Of a stretch of DNA of 64,000 nucleotides, positions 36,718-46,302 are shown in pieces; position 1 is the stretch's first letter; each line of letters opens with the position of its first letter. The position numbers were made by a program, and so were the translations under genes. Where the stretch lies: contig CAVRWT010000008.1 of NCBI GenBank assembly GCA_963724825.1, positions 62,001 to 126,000 of the forward strand. The letters are read 5' to 3'. This stretch comes from JALYNX01 sp963724825 (lineage in GTDB: Bacteria; Actinomycetota; Acidimicrobiia; Spongiisociales; ZC4RG35). The notes beneath the pieces are model-generated. The model had not been told where the DNA came from and searched no databases. It saw only the letters and a list, made by a program, of their open reading frames with translations.

Positions 36718-37902
36718 TTAGTGGAGCTCGCGCTGGGGGACGGTGGGGACGACCATGCCCTCACCCAGGTAGATGCGAGCCATGACACCCAGGAATTGAT
36801 AGACCGTTCCCTCCCAGCGGCTGAGCGGTCCCGGGCGGTAGCCGCGGTTCCGCATGCCCGCGTCTGCACTCCTTCACATGCCGACCAGTCCTCGCGATTG
36901 GTGATGTCCCAGAAGTCGGTTGCGTAGGAGGGGTCGAAGTCGGGCAGGTCGAATGCCTCAGGCGGGAACAGCCAGGAGCACTCGATGAAGGTGCGATCCA
37001 CATCGATCGGAGTCAGCCGGTGGGTCATCACATAGTCGGGGTGCAGGGAAAGCAGCAGGTTGGGAGCCACGGTGATGTACCAGATGTGTCGTGCCTGCTC
37101 GTCGCCGACCTTGCGGAAGTTGATCGCCCTGCGATGAACCGTCGAGCGACATCGTCACCGCGTGCTCTTTGAGGTCCATGGTCCCACCGAGCCACATCCC
37201 GGTCGGGATGTGGTCATAGCCACTATCCGGGGGAGTGACCTCACACAGCTCGGGGTGGATGTTGGAGCAGTGGTAACACTCGTTGTAGTTCTCGACGATG
37301 ACCTTCCAGTTGGCCTTCACCTCGTAGGAATGGGTTGCCGCCGTCACCAGGCGCTCCGGCTCGTAGTCGGAGATGATGTCGGCGAGGTTGCCGAAGTGGC
37401 TCGCCAGGGATGGCGCCGACCCGGACAGATCCACGAACACCCATCCGCCGAGAACGTCCACGCCAATGGAGATCAGTGGGAACTCGCCCATATCGAAGGT
37501 CGGGCTCTGGGTGAAGGTGGGCGCCGCTCGCAGACTCCCATCCAACCGGTAGGACCAGGCGTGATAAGGGCAGCGAATCAGCCGCACGTCGATGGCGTCG
37601 CCAACCGGGGCCAACTCGTGGCCGCGGTGCCGGCAAACGTTGGAGAAGGCGCGCAGGGTGCCGTCCTCATCTCGGACCAGAAGCACGCTCTCCTCGCCCA
37701 ATTCGACAGCTCGTACCTGACGAGGAGCCACCAATTCCTCGAGACGGCCGACGCAGACCCAGGTGCTCTGCCAGAGTTTGCGACTTCTCCCAGGCAAGCA
37801 CTTCGGGAGAGGTGTAGGCCGTCGGACGGGAAGAGTGAGGTTTTGCCCGAAATCGTCGATGACCTTGCGAAGCTGTGCCTGGTCTAGCGGTGCGGCATTC
37901 AT
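36718..37902 (-). CDS. Rieske non-heme iron oxygenase, alpha subunit, two frame changes
   Basis: About 390 residues. The Rieske [2Fe-2S] ligands are Cys90-x-His92 in NVCRHRGHE and Cys111-x2-His114 in RCPYHAWSY. The mononuclear iron site is NYNECYHCSNIHPE (His211, His216). The order and spacing recall choline monooxygenase, glycine betaine (GbcA) and carnitine (CntA) oxygenases, which act on quaternary amines, rather than aromatic dioxygenases, but the substrate is not proven. The coding frame changes near 37140 and 36870; the last piece (GTVYQFLGVMARIYLGEGMV) stops at 36718. A reductase partner is not seen nearby. It is divergent from the aminotransferase gene. Confidence 0.88.
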
Positions 37903-37970
37903 CGATCTTCCCCTTCTCCTGACCCGATGGACCCAGAAACCACGGGCAAGCCTGGAGCCCTCAGTGTATC

Positions 37971-37986
37971 CTGAACAGCGAGTCAG
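37971..37986. promoter_or_regulatory. Weak copy of the TetR operator
   Basis: CTGAACAGCGAGTCAG matches 12 of 16 positions of the palindrome at 34935. It sits 24 bases before the aminotransferase start, in the divergent promoter shared with the Rieske gene. Chance match not excluded. Confidence 0.35.
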
Positions 37987-38009
37987 GTTACCCGAAAGGA
38001 AGGTGACTC

Positions 38010-39378
38010 ATGCTCGCCGCCGAGGATCGGATGTCCACAATCTTGGACGATCTGATCGAAAAAGAAGAGCGGACATTCATCGAGCGGGCCCCGGAAGCCA
38101 CACGTTTGGACACGGTGGCAAGGGGATCTTTGGCCGGGGGAGTGACCTCCAGTTGGCAGATCTCACGCCCGCAACCGATCTGGATCGACCGTGGCCTCGG
38201 ATCACGGGTTTGGGACGTCGACGGCAACGAATACGTCGATTTCCACGGCGGATACGGCGCCATGCTCGCGGGCCACGCCAATCCAGCAGTGGTCGCTGCC
38301 GTCTCGGAGAGGGTTCGCAAGGGAACCCACTTCGCGCAGCCCACTGAAGATGCCATCGTCGTCGCCGAGGAGCTCGCCAGCCGCTACGGCCAGCCGTTGT
38401 GGCGTTTCGGCAACTCAGGGACCGAAGCGACAATGGACGCAGTCCACTTGATGCGAGCGGTCAAGGGCCGCGACCTGATCATCAAGTTCGAAGGCGCCTA
38501 TCACGGCCACCACGACTCGGTAATGGTCTCGGTCTGGAACGAGGACGACCTGGGCCCTGAGAAGCGCCCGACGAGCATGCCTGCTGGGTCCGGTATCCCG
38601 AAGGCGATCGTCGACCTGACGCTGGTGGCCACTTTCAACGATCTCGACGTCGTGTCGATGATTTTCGAAGAGCATCCCGGGCAGATCGCCGGTGTGATCG
38701 TCGAGCCGATCCTCCAGAACTGCGGTGTGCTTCTGCCAGAGGACGGCTTCTTGCAGGGTTTGAGGGATCTGACCCGAAAACACGATGCGTTGCTCACGTT
38801 CGACGAGGTCAAGACCGGGCTCACCGTCGGCAAGGGGGGAGCCACCAGGAGATTCGGAGTCCAACCCGACATCGTTTGCCTGGCGAAGGCGCTTGGCGGC
38901 GGGCTCCCGATCTCAGCGATCGGTGGGACCGAAGAGGTGATGGGTCGCATCGTGGACGGCACCTACGACCAGGTAGGGAACGTTCAATGGCAACCCTCTG
39001 AGCATGGCGGCGGCCAGGGCGATGCTGACCGAAGTCATGGTCGAGGACACCTACCGGCATCTCGCCCACATTCAGGAGCGTATGGAGAAGGGCGCCAATG
39101 AGGTCATCGGGCGGCATCAATTGCCGGCTCACGTCGCCACGGCAGGGGCGAAGGGGAGCGTCATCTACTCGCCCGAGCCGCTGCGCACCTATCGAGACTT
39201 CCTGGAGGTCGACGGGCGCTACGCCCAGGCGGCGTGGCTCTACCAGTACAACCGCGGCGTGTTCCTGCCTCCCTGGGGCAAGGGCGAGCAGTGGCTGGTC
39301 TCGGTGGCTCACGACGACGAGGACATCGATCGCTATCTCGAGACATTGGACGCCTTTGCGGCGCTCATCACCCAATGA
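38010..39378 (+). CDS. Class III PLP aminotransferase (glutamate-1-semialdehyde-mutase-like), one frame change
   Basis: About 456 residues. AAGGAAGG precedes the ATG at 38010. Motifs: VWDVDGNEYVDFHGGYG, the PLP phosphate region FGNSGTEATMDAV, EGAYHGHHDS, the aspartate in LLTFDEVKTG, and the PLP lysine Lys293 in CLAKALGGGLPI. The frame changes at about 38978, right before the conserved FNGNPLSMAAARAM. It resembles glutamate-1-semialdehyde aminomutases and omega-amino acid transaminases; no other tetrapyrrole genes are present, so a catabolic omega-transaminase is more likely. An ABC ATPase follows 24 bases later. Confidence 0.88.
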
Positions 39379-39402
39379 GCCGGTCTTAGACTCGCTCGCC
39401 TT

Positions 39403-40498
39403 ATGAGCGGTGTCGTCGAACTGGTAGATCTGGAGAAGAGATTCGGCGACATGCCGGCGGTCGACCGGATCAATCTCAAGATCGCGGACGGCGAGTTCTT
39501 CTCGTTGCTCGGCCCTTCGGGATGCGGCAAGACCACGACCCTCCGGCTCGATCGCAGGATTCGAGCGGCCGGATGGAGGCGCCATCCTGATCGACGGTGT
39601 CGACCAATCCGGGACCCCACCCCACAAGCGCCCGGTGAACACGGTGTTTCAGAGCTACGCCCTGTTCCCACACATGGATGTCGCCGCCAACGTCGGTTTC
39701 GGCCTCCGCTACCAGAACGTGACCAAGGCAGAGCAGAAGAAGCGTGTCGGAGAAGCCCTGGAGAAGGTGCGGCTCACCGGTATGGAGTCACGCAAGCCGA
39801 CGCAGCTCTCCGGTGGTCAGCAGCAACGGGTCGCTCTTGCCAGGTCGTTGGTGCTCAACCCGTCGGTGCTCTTGCTGGACGAGCCGCTGGGCGCTCTCGA
39901 CGCCAAGCTGCGCAAGGCACTTCAGGTCGAGTTGAAGAGCCTGCAGGAGGAGCTCGAGATCACATTCATCTATGTGACCCATGACCAGGAAGAGGCTCTG
40001 ACCATGTCGGACCGCATGGCTGTGATGACGGAGGGCAGGGTCGAACAGCTCGGCACTCCATCGGAGGTCTACGAGACGCCGACTTCCAGCTACATCGCAG
40101 ACTTCCTGGGGATCTCGAATCTCATGTATGCCACGGCCGCCGGAGAAGGCCATGTGACCCTGGCTGGTCGCGACCTGGCCTGCGTCTCCAAGGACGGGGC
40201 AACCGGAGACGTGACGGTGAGCATTCGCCCGGAGCGAATCGAGCTTCATGCCCCGGACTTCACCGGCGAAAACGTGCTCAACGGCGAGATCGAAAGGGTC
40301 GTGTTCGCCGGGCCGTTGCTCAATGTTCTGGTCAACATCGCAGAGGTGGGAACGATCCAGGTCACCATCCCGAATCAGGGCGCCGCCTTCACCTGGGATT
40401 GGCCCGACCCGGTGGCACTCCGCTTCCCTCCGGAGGCGCTTCGCATCGTTTCCGAGACCGGCACCGCCACCGAGGAGCTCGACGGCGATCAGGAGTGA
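39403..40498 (+). CDS. Polyamine-type ABC transporter ATP-binding protein (PotA-like), one frame change
   Basis: About 365 residues. Walker A GPSGCGKTTT, Q-loop VFQSYALFPHM, signature LSGGQQQRVALAR, Walker B VLLLDEPLGALD, switch histidine YVTHDQEEA, and a C-terminal TOBE domain with SIRPERIELH. The frame changes right after the P-loop, at about 39547, where IAGFERPDGGAIL follows in another frame. It is separated from its probable partners (42391-45541, opposite strand) by a WYL regulator, a small gene and a GNAT gene. It overlaps the end of the WYL gene by 10 bases. Confidence 0.9.
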
Positions 40499-41437
40499 TC
40501 AGCGATCAGCCTCTGGCCGACCGCGCGCAGCTCATCAACAAGCTCTCGTGGCTCTTCGACCACGAAGTCCCAAGGTAGGCCCAACAAGAAGTGGGCCAAC
40601 CAGCTTGGGTCATCGGCACCGATGATCAGGCGGCAATGGCTCTCATCCACGGCCTCGAGGACGCCGACCGTTGTGGCCACCAACTGGCGGGCGCGTGCGA
40701 TGTTGGTCTCGAGGAGGACCACCCCGCGGTACTTGTAGACGTCGATGGCGACACCTCGTGCCACCAGCTCCACCGGGTCGGGCTCGGCACGGCGGGAAGA
40801 GCGCATTCCGGTCGCCCTCAGCCCTGACGCCCGATCCAACCGGAATGTGCGCCAGTCGTCTCGGTCGAGGTCGTAAGCGACCAGATACCAGCGCCGCCCG
40901 GTGTGGACGAGGCGGAGCGGCTCGGTGTGGCGCTCGGTGGACCTGCCCTCACTGTCGGTGTAGCCAAAGCGGAGCCGCTCTCGGGTGCGCGCGGCGGAGG
41001 CGGCGACGGCTAGGGCGTTGTGATCGGCCCGTGCGGACGAGGACGAGACCGTGGAGACTGTCGCTACCGAGATGTCTTCGAGTCGGGTGCGAAGCCGTGG
41101 CGGCAGGACGTGTTCGAGTTTGGATAGGGCGGAGAGGGAGGCGTCCTCGAGCCCGCCGACCGCGGTGGCTGTCGCAACTCTGAGGCCGAGGGCGACGGCA
41201 AGGGCCTCCTCGTCGTCGAGAAGCAGGGGAGGGAGCTTGCCACCGGCTCCCGAGCCGGTACCCACCGCCTGGACCGGCTACCGCCTCGACCGGATATCCG
41301 AGATCGCGCAGTCTGGAGATGTCGCGCCGCACGGTTCGGGGTGTGACTTCGAGTCTCCGTGCCAGATCATCTGCGGTCCAATCGATACGCCCCTCGAGCA
41401 GGCCGAGCAGTTTGAGAAGTCGCTCCGCAGTGTCCAT
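40489..41437 (-). CDS. WYL-domain transcription regulator, one frame change
   Basis: About 315 residues. The N-terminal helix-turn-helix reads TADDLARRLEVTPRTVRRDI, then EAVAGPGGGYRLG; the frame then changes near 41262 and AGGKLPPLLLDDEEALAVAL follows. The middle WYL domain carries EPLRLVHTGRRWYLVAYDLD, and the C-terminal extension WCX-like part ends the gene. WYL regulators respond to nucleic-acid-derived or other small ligands. A 23-bp palindrome lies 21 bases upstream of its start, suggesting autoregulation together with the divergent small gene and GNAT gene. Confidence 0.9.
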
Positions 41438-41458
41438 CTGCCTGACATTTTATCAATT

Positions 41459-41481
41459 ATGCGGACAGATCCTGTCCGCAT
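41459..41481. promoter_or_regulatory. Palindromic operator between WYL regulator and divergent genes
   Basis: ATGCGGACAG (41459-41468), centre ATC, then CTGTCCGCAT (41472-41481) forms a perfect inverted repeat. It lies 21 bases before the WYL start and 41 bases before the divergent gene. Confidence 0.75.
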
Positions 41482-41522
41482 TGTTTCGTATGGTGAGGGC
41501 AGTCACAGAGAAGGGAAAAAGG

Positions 41523-41711
41523 GTGAGTCCTTTCATGAGTTACGAGGTTGCGAAGGGCATCGTCGAAGAGATGCGTTCGACCGCCGAGCGACGCAGCTGG
41601 TGGCGTCGCGCCGCGAAGGAAGAGGCCACGTCGCTTCCTTCGTGGGACGCCGGGGTGATTGAATTGGTGGCCGAAGGCTGCGAGGAGAACCAGGAAATGG
41701 TCGGTGCCTGA
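41523..41711 (+). CDS. Small protein of unknown function next to the WYL regulator
   Basis: 62 residues from the GTG at 41523 (AGAAGGGAAAAAGG upstream) or 58 from the ATG at 41535. It is helical and amphipathic: SYEVAKGIVEEMRSTAERR, SWWRRAAKEEA, then an acidic end EGCEENQEM. There is no signal peptide or membrane segment. It overlaps the following acetyltransferase start by one base, so the two are translationally coupled. Confidence 0.6.
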   Translation: MSPFMSYEVAKGIVEEMRSTAERRSWWRRAAKEEATSLPSWDAGVIELVAEGCEENQEMVGA

Positions 41712-42292
41712 TGGAATGGTCGGTGTCTGTCGAAGTCGATTCAGGTCAGCTGGTCGCCAAACCATTGACTCCGGAGCGGTTCGGGGACATCGACCTTGTG
41801 TTCGGGGAGAAAGGGGTCGCCCGGCGTTGCTTCTGCATGCACTGGCGTCGACCCGACGGCGGCTACCCGGACCGCCGTCCGACGCGTGATCGTTTCGCGG
41901 ACCGGGTCAGTGAGGGCAGGCCACCGGGTTTGATCGGATACCTTGATCAGGAACCCGTTGGATGGGTTCAGGTTGGCCCCCGTGACGAGTTCCCGACCAT
42001 CGGGCGCTCCCGCCTCCTCAAACCCGTCGATGACGCCGAGACCTGGTCGATCAACTGTTTCGTGACAAGGGTCGGTTACCGCCGTCGTGGTGTTGCGGGC
42101 GCATTGTTGGTCGCGGCCAAAGACTTCGCCAGAGCCGAGGGTGCAACGCTGGTGGAGGGCTATCCGGTCGATGGAGAGCGGGCCTCGGTGGTTGACTACT
42201 TCACGGGGACTTTCGGCATGTTCCAGGAGGAGGGCTTTGTGGAGATCCTCCGCCGGGACCCGACGAGGCCGATCGTGCGAGTCGAGGTCTGA
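41711..42292 (+). CDS. GNAT-family N-acetyltransferase
   Basis: 193 residues. The acetyl-CoA loop is VGYRRRGVAGALLVAAKDFA in the middle of the protein, after WSINCFVTRV. The N-terminal part with CFCMHWRRPDGGYP is seen in a subgroup of actinobacterial GNATs with unknown substrates. The C-terminal GTFGMFQEEGFVEI is the usual last motif. It is coupled to the preceding small gene, and both probably are controlled by the WYL palindrome. Confidence 0.88.
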   Translation: MEWSVSVEVDSGQLVAKPLTPERFGDIDLVFGEKGVARRCFCMHWRRPDGGYPDRRPTRDRFADRVSEGRPPGLIGYLDQEPVGWVQVGPRDEFPTIGRSRLLKPVDDAETWSINCFVTRVGYRRRGVAGALLVAAKDFARAEGATLVEGYPVDGERASVVDYFTGTFGMFQEEGFVEILRRDPTRPIVRVEV

Positions 42293-42304
42293 CGCATTGT
42301 CTCC

Positions 42305-42376
42305 TGCCCCCGGAGCGAAGCGACGTCGGGGGAGGTGGCCTCGCAACGCGCTGCGCAGGGGGCAGTCCCTCCGCAC
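42305..42376. repeat. GC-rich hairpin block (REP-like) between convergent genes
   Basis: CCCCCG (42307-42312) pairs with CGGGGG (42327-42332), and further G/C-rich arms (GGGGGCAGTCCC, CCGCGGGGG) follow up to 42380, next to the end of the permease gene. It has the appearance of an extragenic palindromic element or composite terminator; other copies are not in the window. Confidence 0.35.
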
Positions 42377-42390
42377 CGCGGGGGAAACCA

Positions 42391-43298
42391 TCACATTTCG
42401 AAGCCGGCCACCGACTCCAGGGCCGAGCCTCCCTCCCCGCGACGCCGATTCAGGGCGCGGAACAGGAGCCCGGCGGCTGCCACCGCCCCGATGGTGATCA
42501 CCATGAGCACCGTGGCCAAGTGCATTGAGGGATGGGGGTGGGGCGGCCCGGGCACCTGAGTAGAGCTGGACCGGAATGGTGACGGTGTCGGCACCTCCCA
42601 ACAGGAATTGGCTGATGACGAAGTCGTCGATGGAGATGGCGAAGACGATGGCGAAACTGGCCAGCAGTGCCGGAGCGAGTAGGGGCAACAGGACGCGTCC
42701 GCATCGCCTGGAACTGGGAGGCGCCGAGGTCCATGGCGGCCTCTTCGTAATCCCTGCCGATAGCGAACAGCCTCCCGCGCACGATGATCACCACGAACGA
42801 GATCGAAAACGTGACGTGGCCCAAGGACTGAGTCCAGGTTCCGAAGGGGACGAAGTCGTACACCTTGTCGAACACCAAGAACAGGGCGACGCCCATCACG
42901 ATCTCCGGAGTCACCAGCGGGATCAGCATCAGCAGATTGGAGGCCTTGACCCCCCGTCCCCGCCATCTCGCCAAGCCGATGGCAAGGGCCACGCCGATCG
43001 GTGTCGCCACCAACATCGTTAGCACTGCCAGCCGGACGCTCTGGGCGAGGGCGAATCGCAGTGACTGGTCGTAGAGCACCGATTCGGCGGCTGCCGGGTC
43101 GCCGACGTACCAGCGAGTCGAGAATCCCTGCCAGGTGCTCCTCGAGCGACCGGAGTTGAAGGAGAAGAGAACGGCGATCGCCACCGGGATGGTCGACCAG
43201 AGGACGTAGAGCGTGGTCACGAAGGAAGCAATCCTCGACTTGCCCCATGGGTTGCTAACAGCCGTCTTGATCGATCGGGTGGCACCGCCTGCGGTCAT
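42391..43298 (-). CDS. Polyamine-type ABC permease (PotC-like), two frame changes
   Basis: About 300 residues with six membrane helices. The EAA loop for ATPase contact is EEAAMDLGASQFQAM. The C-terminal helices are ALLASFAIVFAISIDDFVIS and VLMVITIGAVAAAGLLF, in other frames after changes near 42692 and 42555. It starts with an ATGA overlap with the upstream permease, confirming one operon. With the 44239 binding protein and the separated 39403 ATPase it forms one importer. Confidence 0.85.
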
Positions 43299-44225
43299 TC
43301 GCGAGCCTCCTGAGAGGCGCGGTTGATCGACCGCAGGTAATACACCATCAGGCCTCCGACGAAGATCATCAGGATGATGGTCAGAGCAGCGCCGATGGCG
43401 CCGCCACTGGTGGTCTGGTTGATGAACTGGTCGATCGAGTTCCCGTACATACGAGTGCGTGGAGAGCCCGACAGGAGAGTGGGCGTGTAGTAGTCGCCGA
43501 ACATCGGGAGCATGATGATCACCAGGCCGCCGAGCACTCCGTTTCGTGACATCGGCCAGGTGACCCGCCAGAAGGTCTGGGACGGCTTAGCCCCGAGGTC
43601 GCGGGCAGCCTCCAGCGTGGCGTCGTCGATCCGGTCCAGCGCGGCGAACAGGGGGAGGATGAAAAACGGGATGTATCCGTAGACCAGGCCGAGGATGACC
43701 ACGAGATGGCTGCCCGCCAGCCAATCGGGGGGATTGGTGATGCCGAATGCCGCCAGCCATTTGTTGATCTGGCCATCGGGGCTCAACAGATTCACCCAGG
43801 ACATCATCCGCATCAGATAGTTGATCCAAAACGGGGCCAGGATCAGCAGCAACCACAGCCAGCGCCACCGACCGGCCTTGCGTGAGACGAAGTAGGCCAC
43901 CGGGTAGCCGATGATCAGGCACAGAAGTGAGGCGATGAAGACGTAAGCCAGGGTGCGCAGCGCGATCACCCCGAGTTGGCCGCCAAACAGGTCGGAGAAC
44001 ACCTTCGATCAAAACGGTCGGGTCCCAGTAGAGCGGGTTCCACTCGGGCTCGGCTCGTTGCAGCACCGGGTCGAGCTGGCCCATTGCCACCGCGAAAATG
44101 GCGTAGAACGGGACCAGGAACAAGAGAACGAGCCAGGCCACCCCGGGAAGGGCGAAGCCAGGCCAAACCCACCGTCTCTGCCCGACGGTCTCGTACTCGG
44201 CGCCCGAGGCGAGGTTGGTGGGCAC
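43295..44225 (-). CDS. Polyamine-type ABC permease (PotB-like), one frame change
   Basis: About 310 residues. The N-terminal part (VWPGFALPGVAWLVLLFLVP) runs to about 44000 in one frame, and the rest (LGVIALRTLAYVFIASLLCL) in another. The EAA loop is LEAARDLGAKPSQTFWRVTWP, split only at the usual place. Six helices, inner membrane. It is 13 bases downstream of the binding-protein gene and overlaps the next permease by 4 bases. Confidence 0.87.
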
Positions 44226-44238
44226 GCTTGGCCTTAGG

Positions 44239-45541
44239 TCACAGGCTCAGCCACCGGAGTTGGCCCGATTCCACTGCTCGACCCACAACGGCCTCGGTCG
44301 CCGCATCGAGCGGCCCTTGGACCCAGGCGGAGTCCAATTCGAAGTCTTCGGGCGTCACCAGGGCAGGCTCGAGGTGGGGAAGCAGCCATCCCTCACTGAT
44401 CAAGTAGTCGGAGGTGAGACCGTTTTGCGGTGGCTGATATCCGACGAATTCGAAGTTCTTGAGCGCATTGTCCTGGTCGAGCATGAAGTTCAGGAACTGA
44501 TGGGCGAGGACCGGATGCTGGGCACCCTTGAGGACGGTCATGGTGTCGTTGGAGATCGCCCCGTGGGTGGTCGATCCTTCCGACTTCGCCGGCCACAGAT
44601 ATCGGGTGGTGCCCAGATCGACCCCGCCTGGCCAGTAGTACTGGGAATTGACCAGGTCGCCGGACCACGCCTGGTGGATTGCGTACCGACCCTCCGGGAG
44701 GCCGGCGTAGGAGCCGTCGATCTTGTATCGGATGTCGACCAGGTCGATCAATTCGACAAGCGCATCACCGGCGGCCACCAGTTCGGCTTCGGTGGCCTTC
44801 GACGGATCCGCGACGCCATTGTGAAAGAGGCCGATCGGTATCACGTCGGTGAAGGAGTCGAGCATCCCGATCACTCCGGTGTATTTCGGGATTCCAGAAG
44901 ATGTCCCACGGGTTCGCCTGGCCCTCGATGTCGGCGCTGTCGGCCAGATCGATCCGCCATCCAATGCCTGTTGTGTATGTCACATAAGGAACCGAATATC
45001 GAGAGCCCTTGTCGTAATAGGGATCGGCGAGCTGGGGCCAGACGTTCACGTCGAGGTTGGGCAGGTAGTCGCGGTTCAGCGGCTGGACCAGGCTGGCGGC
45101 GACCGCAACCGGGATCCGTTGCGATGTGGGGAACCAAACGTCGAAGTTGGTCTCACCAGACGCGAGCCTGCTCAGTGCCTCTTCTTCATTGTTGAACGTC
45201 GTCTCCTCGATCTCGACCCCTAGGGCTTCCGCAGCCAGGGGAATGAGCTCGGGATTCATGTATGCATCCCAGTTGTAGAGGAGGAGGGGGCCGGCCTCCG
45301 GTTCGAGGTCCGAGGCGATTGCCGGGTTGTCGTCGAACAAGGGTTGCTGGACCGGGCTGGCCGGGGTACCGATGGCGAGGTCGGCACTCTCCGAGCCTTC
45401 TCGCCTGGCACATGCCGCCAGCAACGAGGGAAGCACCGGAACCGTGATCCCGAGCACCGCAGCTCGCTGGAGGAAGTCACGGCGGGTAAACACCCGCTTC
45501 CCAGTCGGTGGGCTCCAGTTCTCACGTGGGTGGTAAGCCAT
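44239..45541 (-). CDS. Spermidine/putrescine-type substrate-binding protein, Tat lipoprotein, one frame change
   Basis: About 430 residues. The signal has a twin-arginine motif TRRDFLQRAAVLG followed by LPSLLAAC, a lipobox, so the protein is folded before export and then lipidated. The mature PotD/F-like part has LLLYNWDAYMNPELI, NFDVWFPTSQRIP and YTTGIGWRIDLADS; after a frame change near 44890 it continues KYTGVIGMLDSFTD and GVDLGTTRYLWPAK. PotD-type proteins bind polyamines but relatives bind other cationic amines. A weak TetR operator lies 32 bases upstream. Confidence 0.88.
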
Positions 45542-45572
45542 GTTCTATCCCTCGCTCAGCCGGTGTTCGATC

Positions 45573-45588
45573 CTAAACAGTCGTTCAA
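45573..45588. promoter_or_regulatory. Weak copy of the TetR operator before the binding-protein gene
   Basis: CTAAACAGTCGTTCAA matches 12 of 16 positions of CTGAACGGCCGTTCAG, with the right half CGTTCA intact. It lies between the tetR stop and the transporter start, where a promoter is expected. Confidence 0.5.
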
Positions 45589-46230
45589 TCATGTTGTGCC
45601 GGAAACCGGGGTTTTGAGGGCGAGGTCGAGGAAGCCATGAGCCAGATCTCGCATCCGGTCGGCGTCCACAGTGGGATCACCGAGCATCACCTCGATGGCG
45701 AGACCGTCGAGCATCGCTGCCAGTTGGATGGCGAACTCCGCTGAGTTCAAGGGTCGGAACTCCCCGCTGGCGATGCCCTCGTCGACGATGGCGGCGATCT
45801 GGGCCCGCCAGGCCTCGTCGAGACGGGCTCGGGCCGCGGCGAGTGATGGGTCGTGGCGGGACATCTCCCATGCCGCCGGCCAGAGGGTCCATCCGTCGGT
45901 GGCGCCACCACTGCGAGCAGGCCGTGGGCAACTGGCGTCGATGAGGATTGCGAATTTCTCGACCGCCGACGTGGCGTTCTCCAAGGCCCCCTTCACCGAC
46001 TCGTGGAACAACCGGTCCTGGTAGACCAGCGCCTCGGTGAGGAGGGCCGCCTTGGAGGGGAAGTAGTACAAGATCAACGCCGGACTGGCGCCGATGTTGT
46101 CGGCGATGTCGGCGATCCTCGTCTCGCACAACCCTCGCTCTGCGATTGCGGCGCTCGCAGCGGCGAGAATGTCCTGACGCCGGCTTTCGGTGAGGGAAGG
46201 TCTGGGGCTCACGAAGGGGGATATTGGCAC
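45589..46230 (-). CDS. TetR-family transcription regulator (BetI-like)
   Basis: 213 residues. The N-terminal DNA-binding domain is RRQDILAAASAAIAERGLCE followed by TRIADIADNIGASPALILYY and FPSKAALLTEALVYQ. The C-terminal ligand domain (about 90-213) resembles the BetI/TetR_C_6 type, regulators of choline or polyamine metabolism. A 16-bp palindrome stands 44 bases upstream, between it and the divergent CoA-synthetase operon, and similar sites precede other genes of the island. The frame is intact. Confidence 0.9.
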   Translation of the reverse strand: MPISPFVSPRPSLTESRRQDILAAASAAIAERGLCETRIADIADNIGASPALILYYFPSKAALLTEALVYQDRLFHESVKGALENATSAVEKFAILIDASCPRPARSGGATDGWTLWPAAWEMSRHDPSLAAARARLDEAWRAQIAAIVDEGIASGEFRPLNSAEFAIQLAAMLDGLAIEVMLGDPTVDADRMRDLAHGFLDLALKTPVSGTT

Positions 46231-46274
46231 AATGAGGAAAGTCCCGTTGCCACCGTTTGTCGCCCGTCGGTACG

Positions 46275-46290
46275 CTGAACCGCCGTTCAG
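46275..46290. promoter_or_regulatory. TetR operator between tetR and the CoA-synthetase operon
   Basis: CTGAACCGCCGTTCAG differs by one base from the perfect palindrome at 34935. Its place between the divergent start sites at 46230 and 46303 is classic for an autoregulated TetR protein. Confidence 0.8.
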
Positions 46291-46302
46291 GATGTGTCAC
46301 CC

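Noticed and set aside
38010..39378. hemL (tetrapyrrole synthesis) as the gene identity
   Set aside because: The sequence is only GSA-mutase-like, and its catabolic neighbours and lack of other heme genes make a transaminase more likely.
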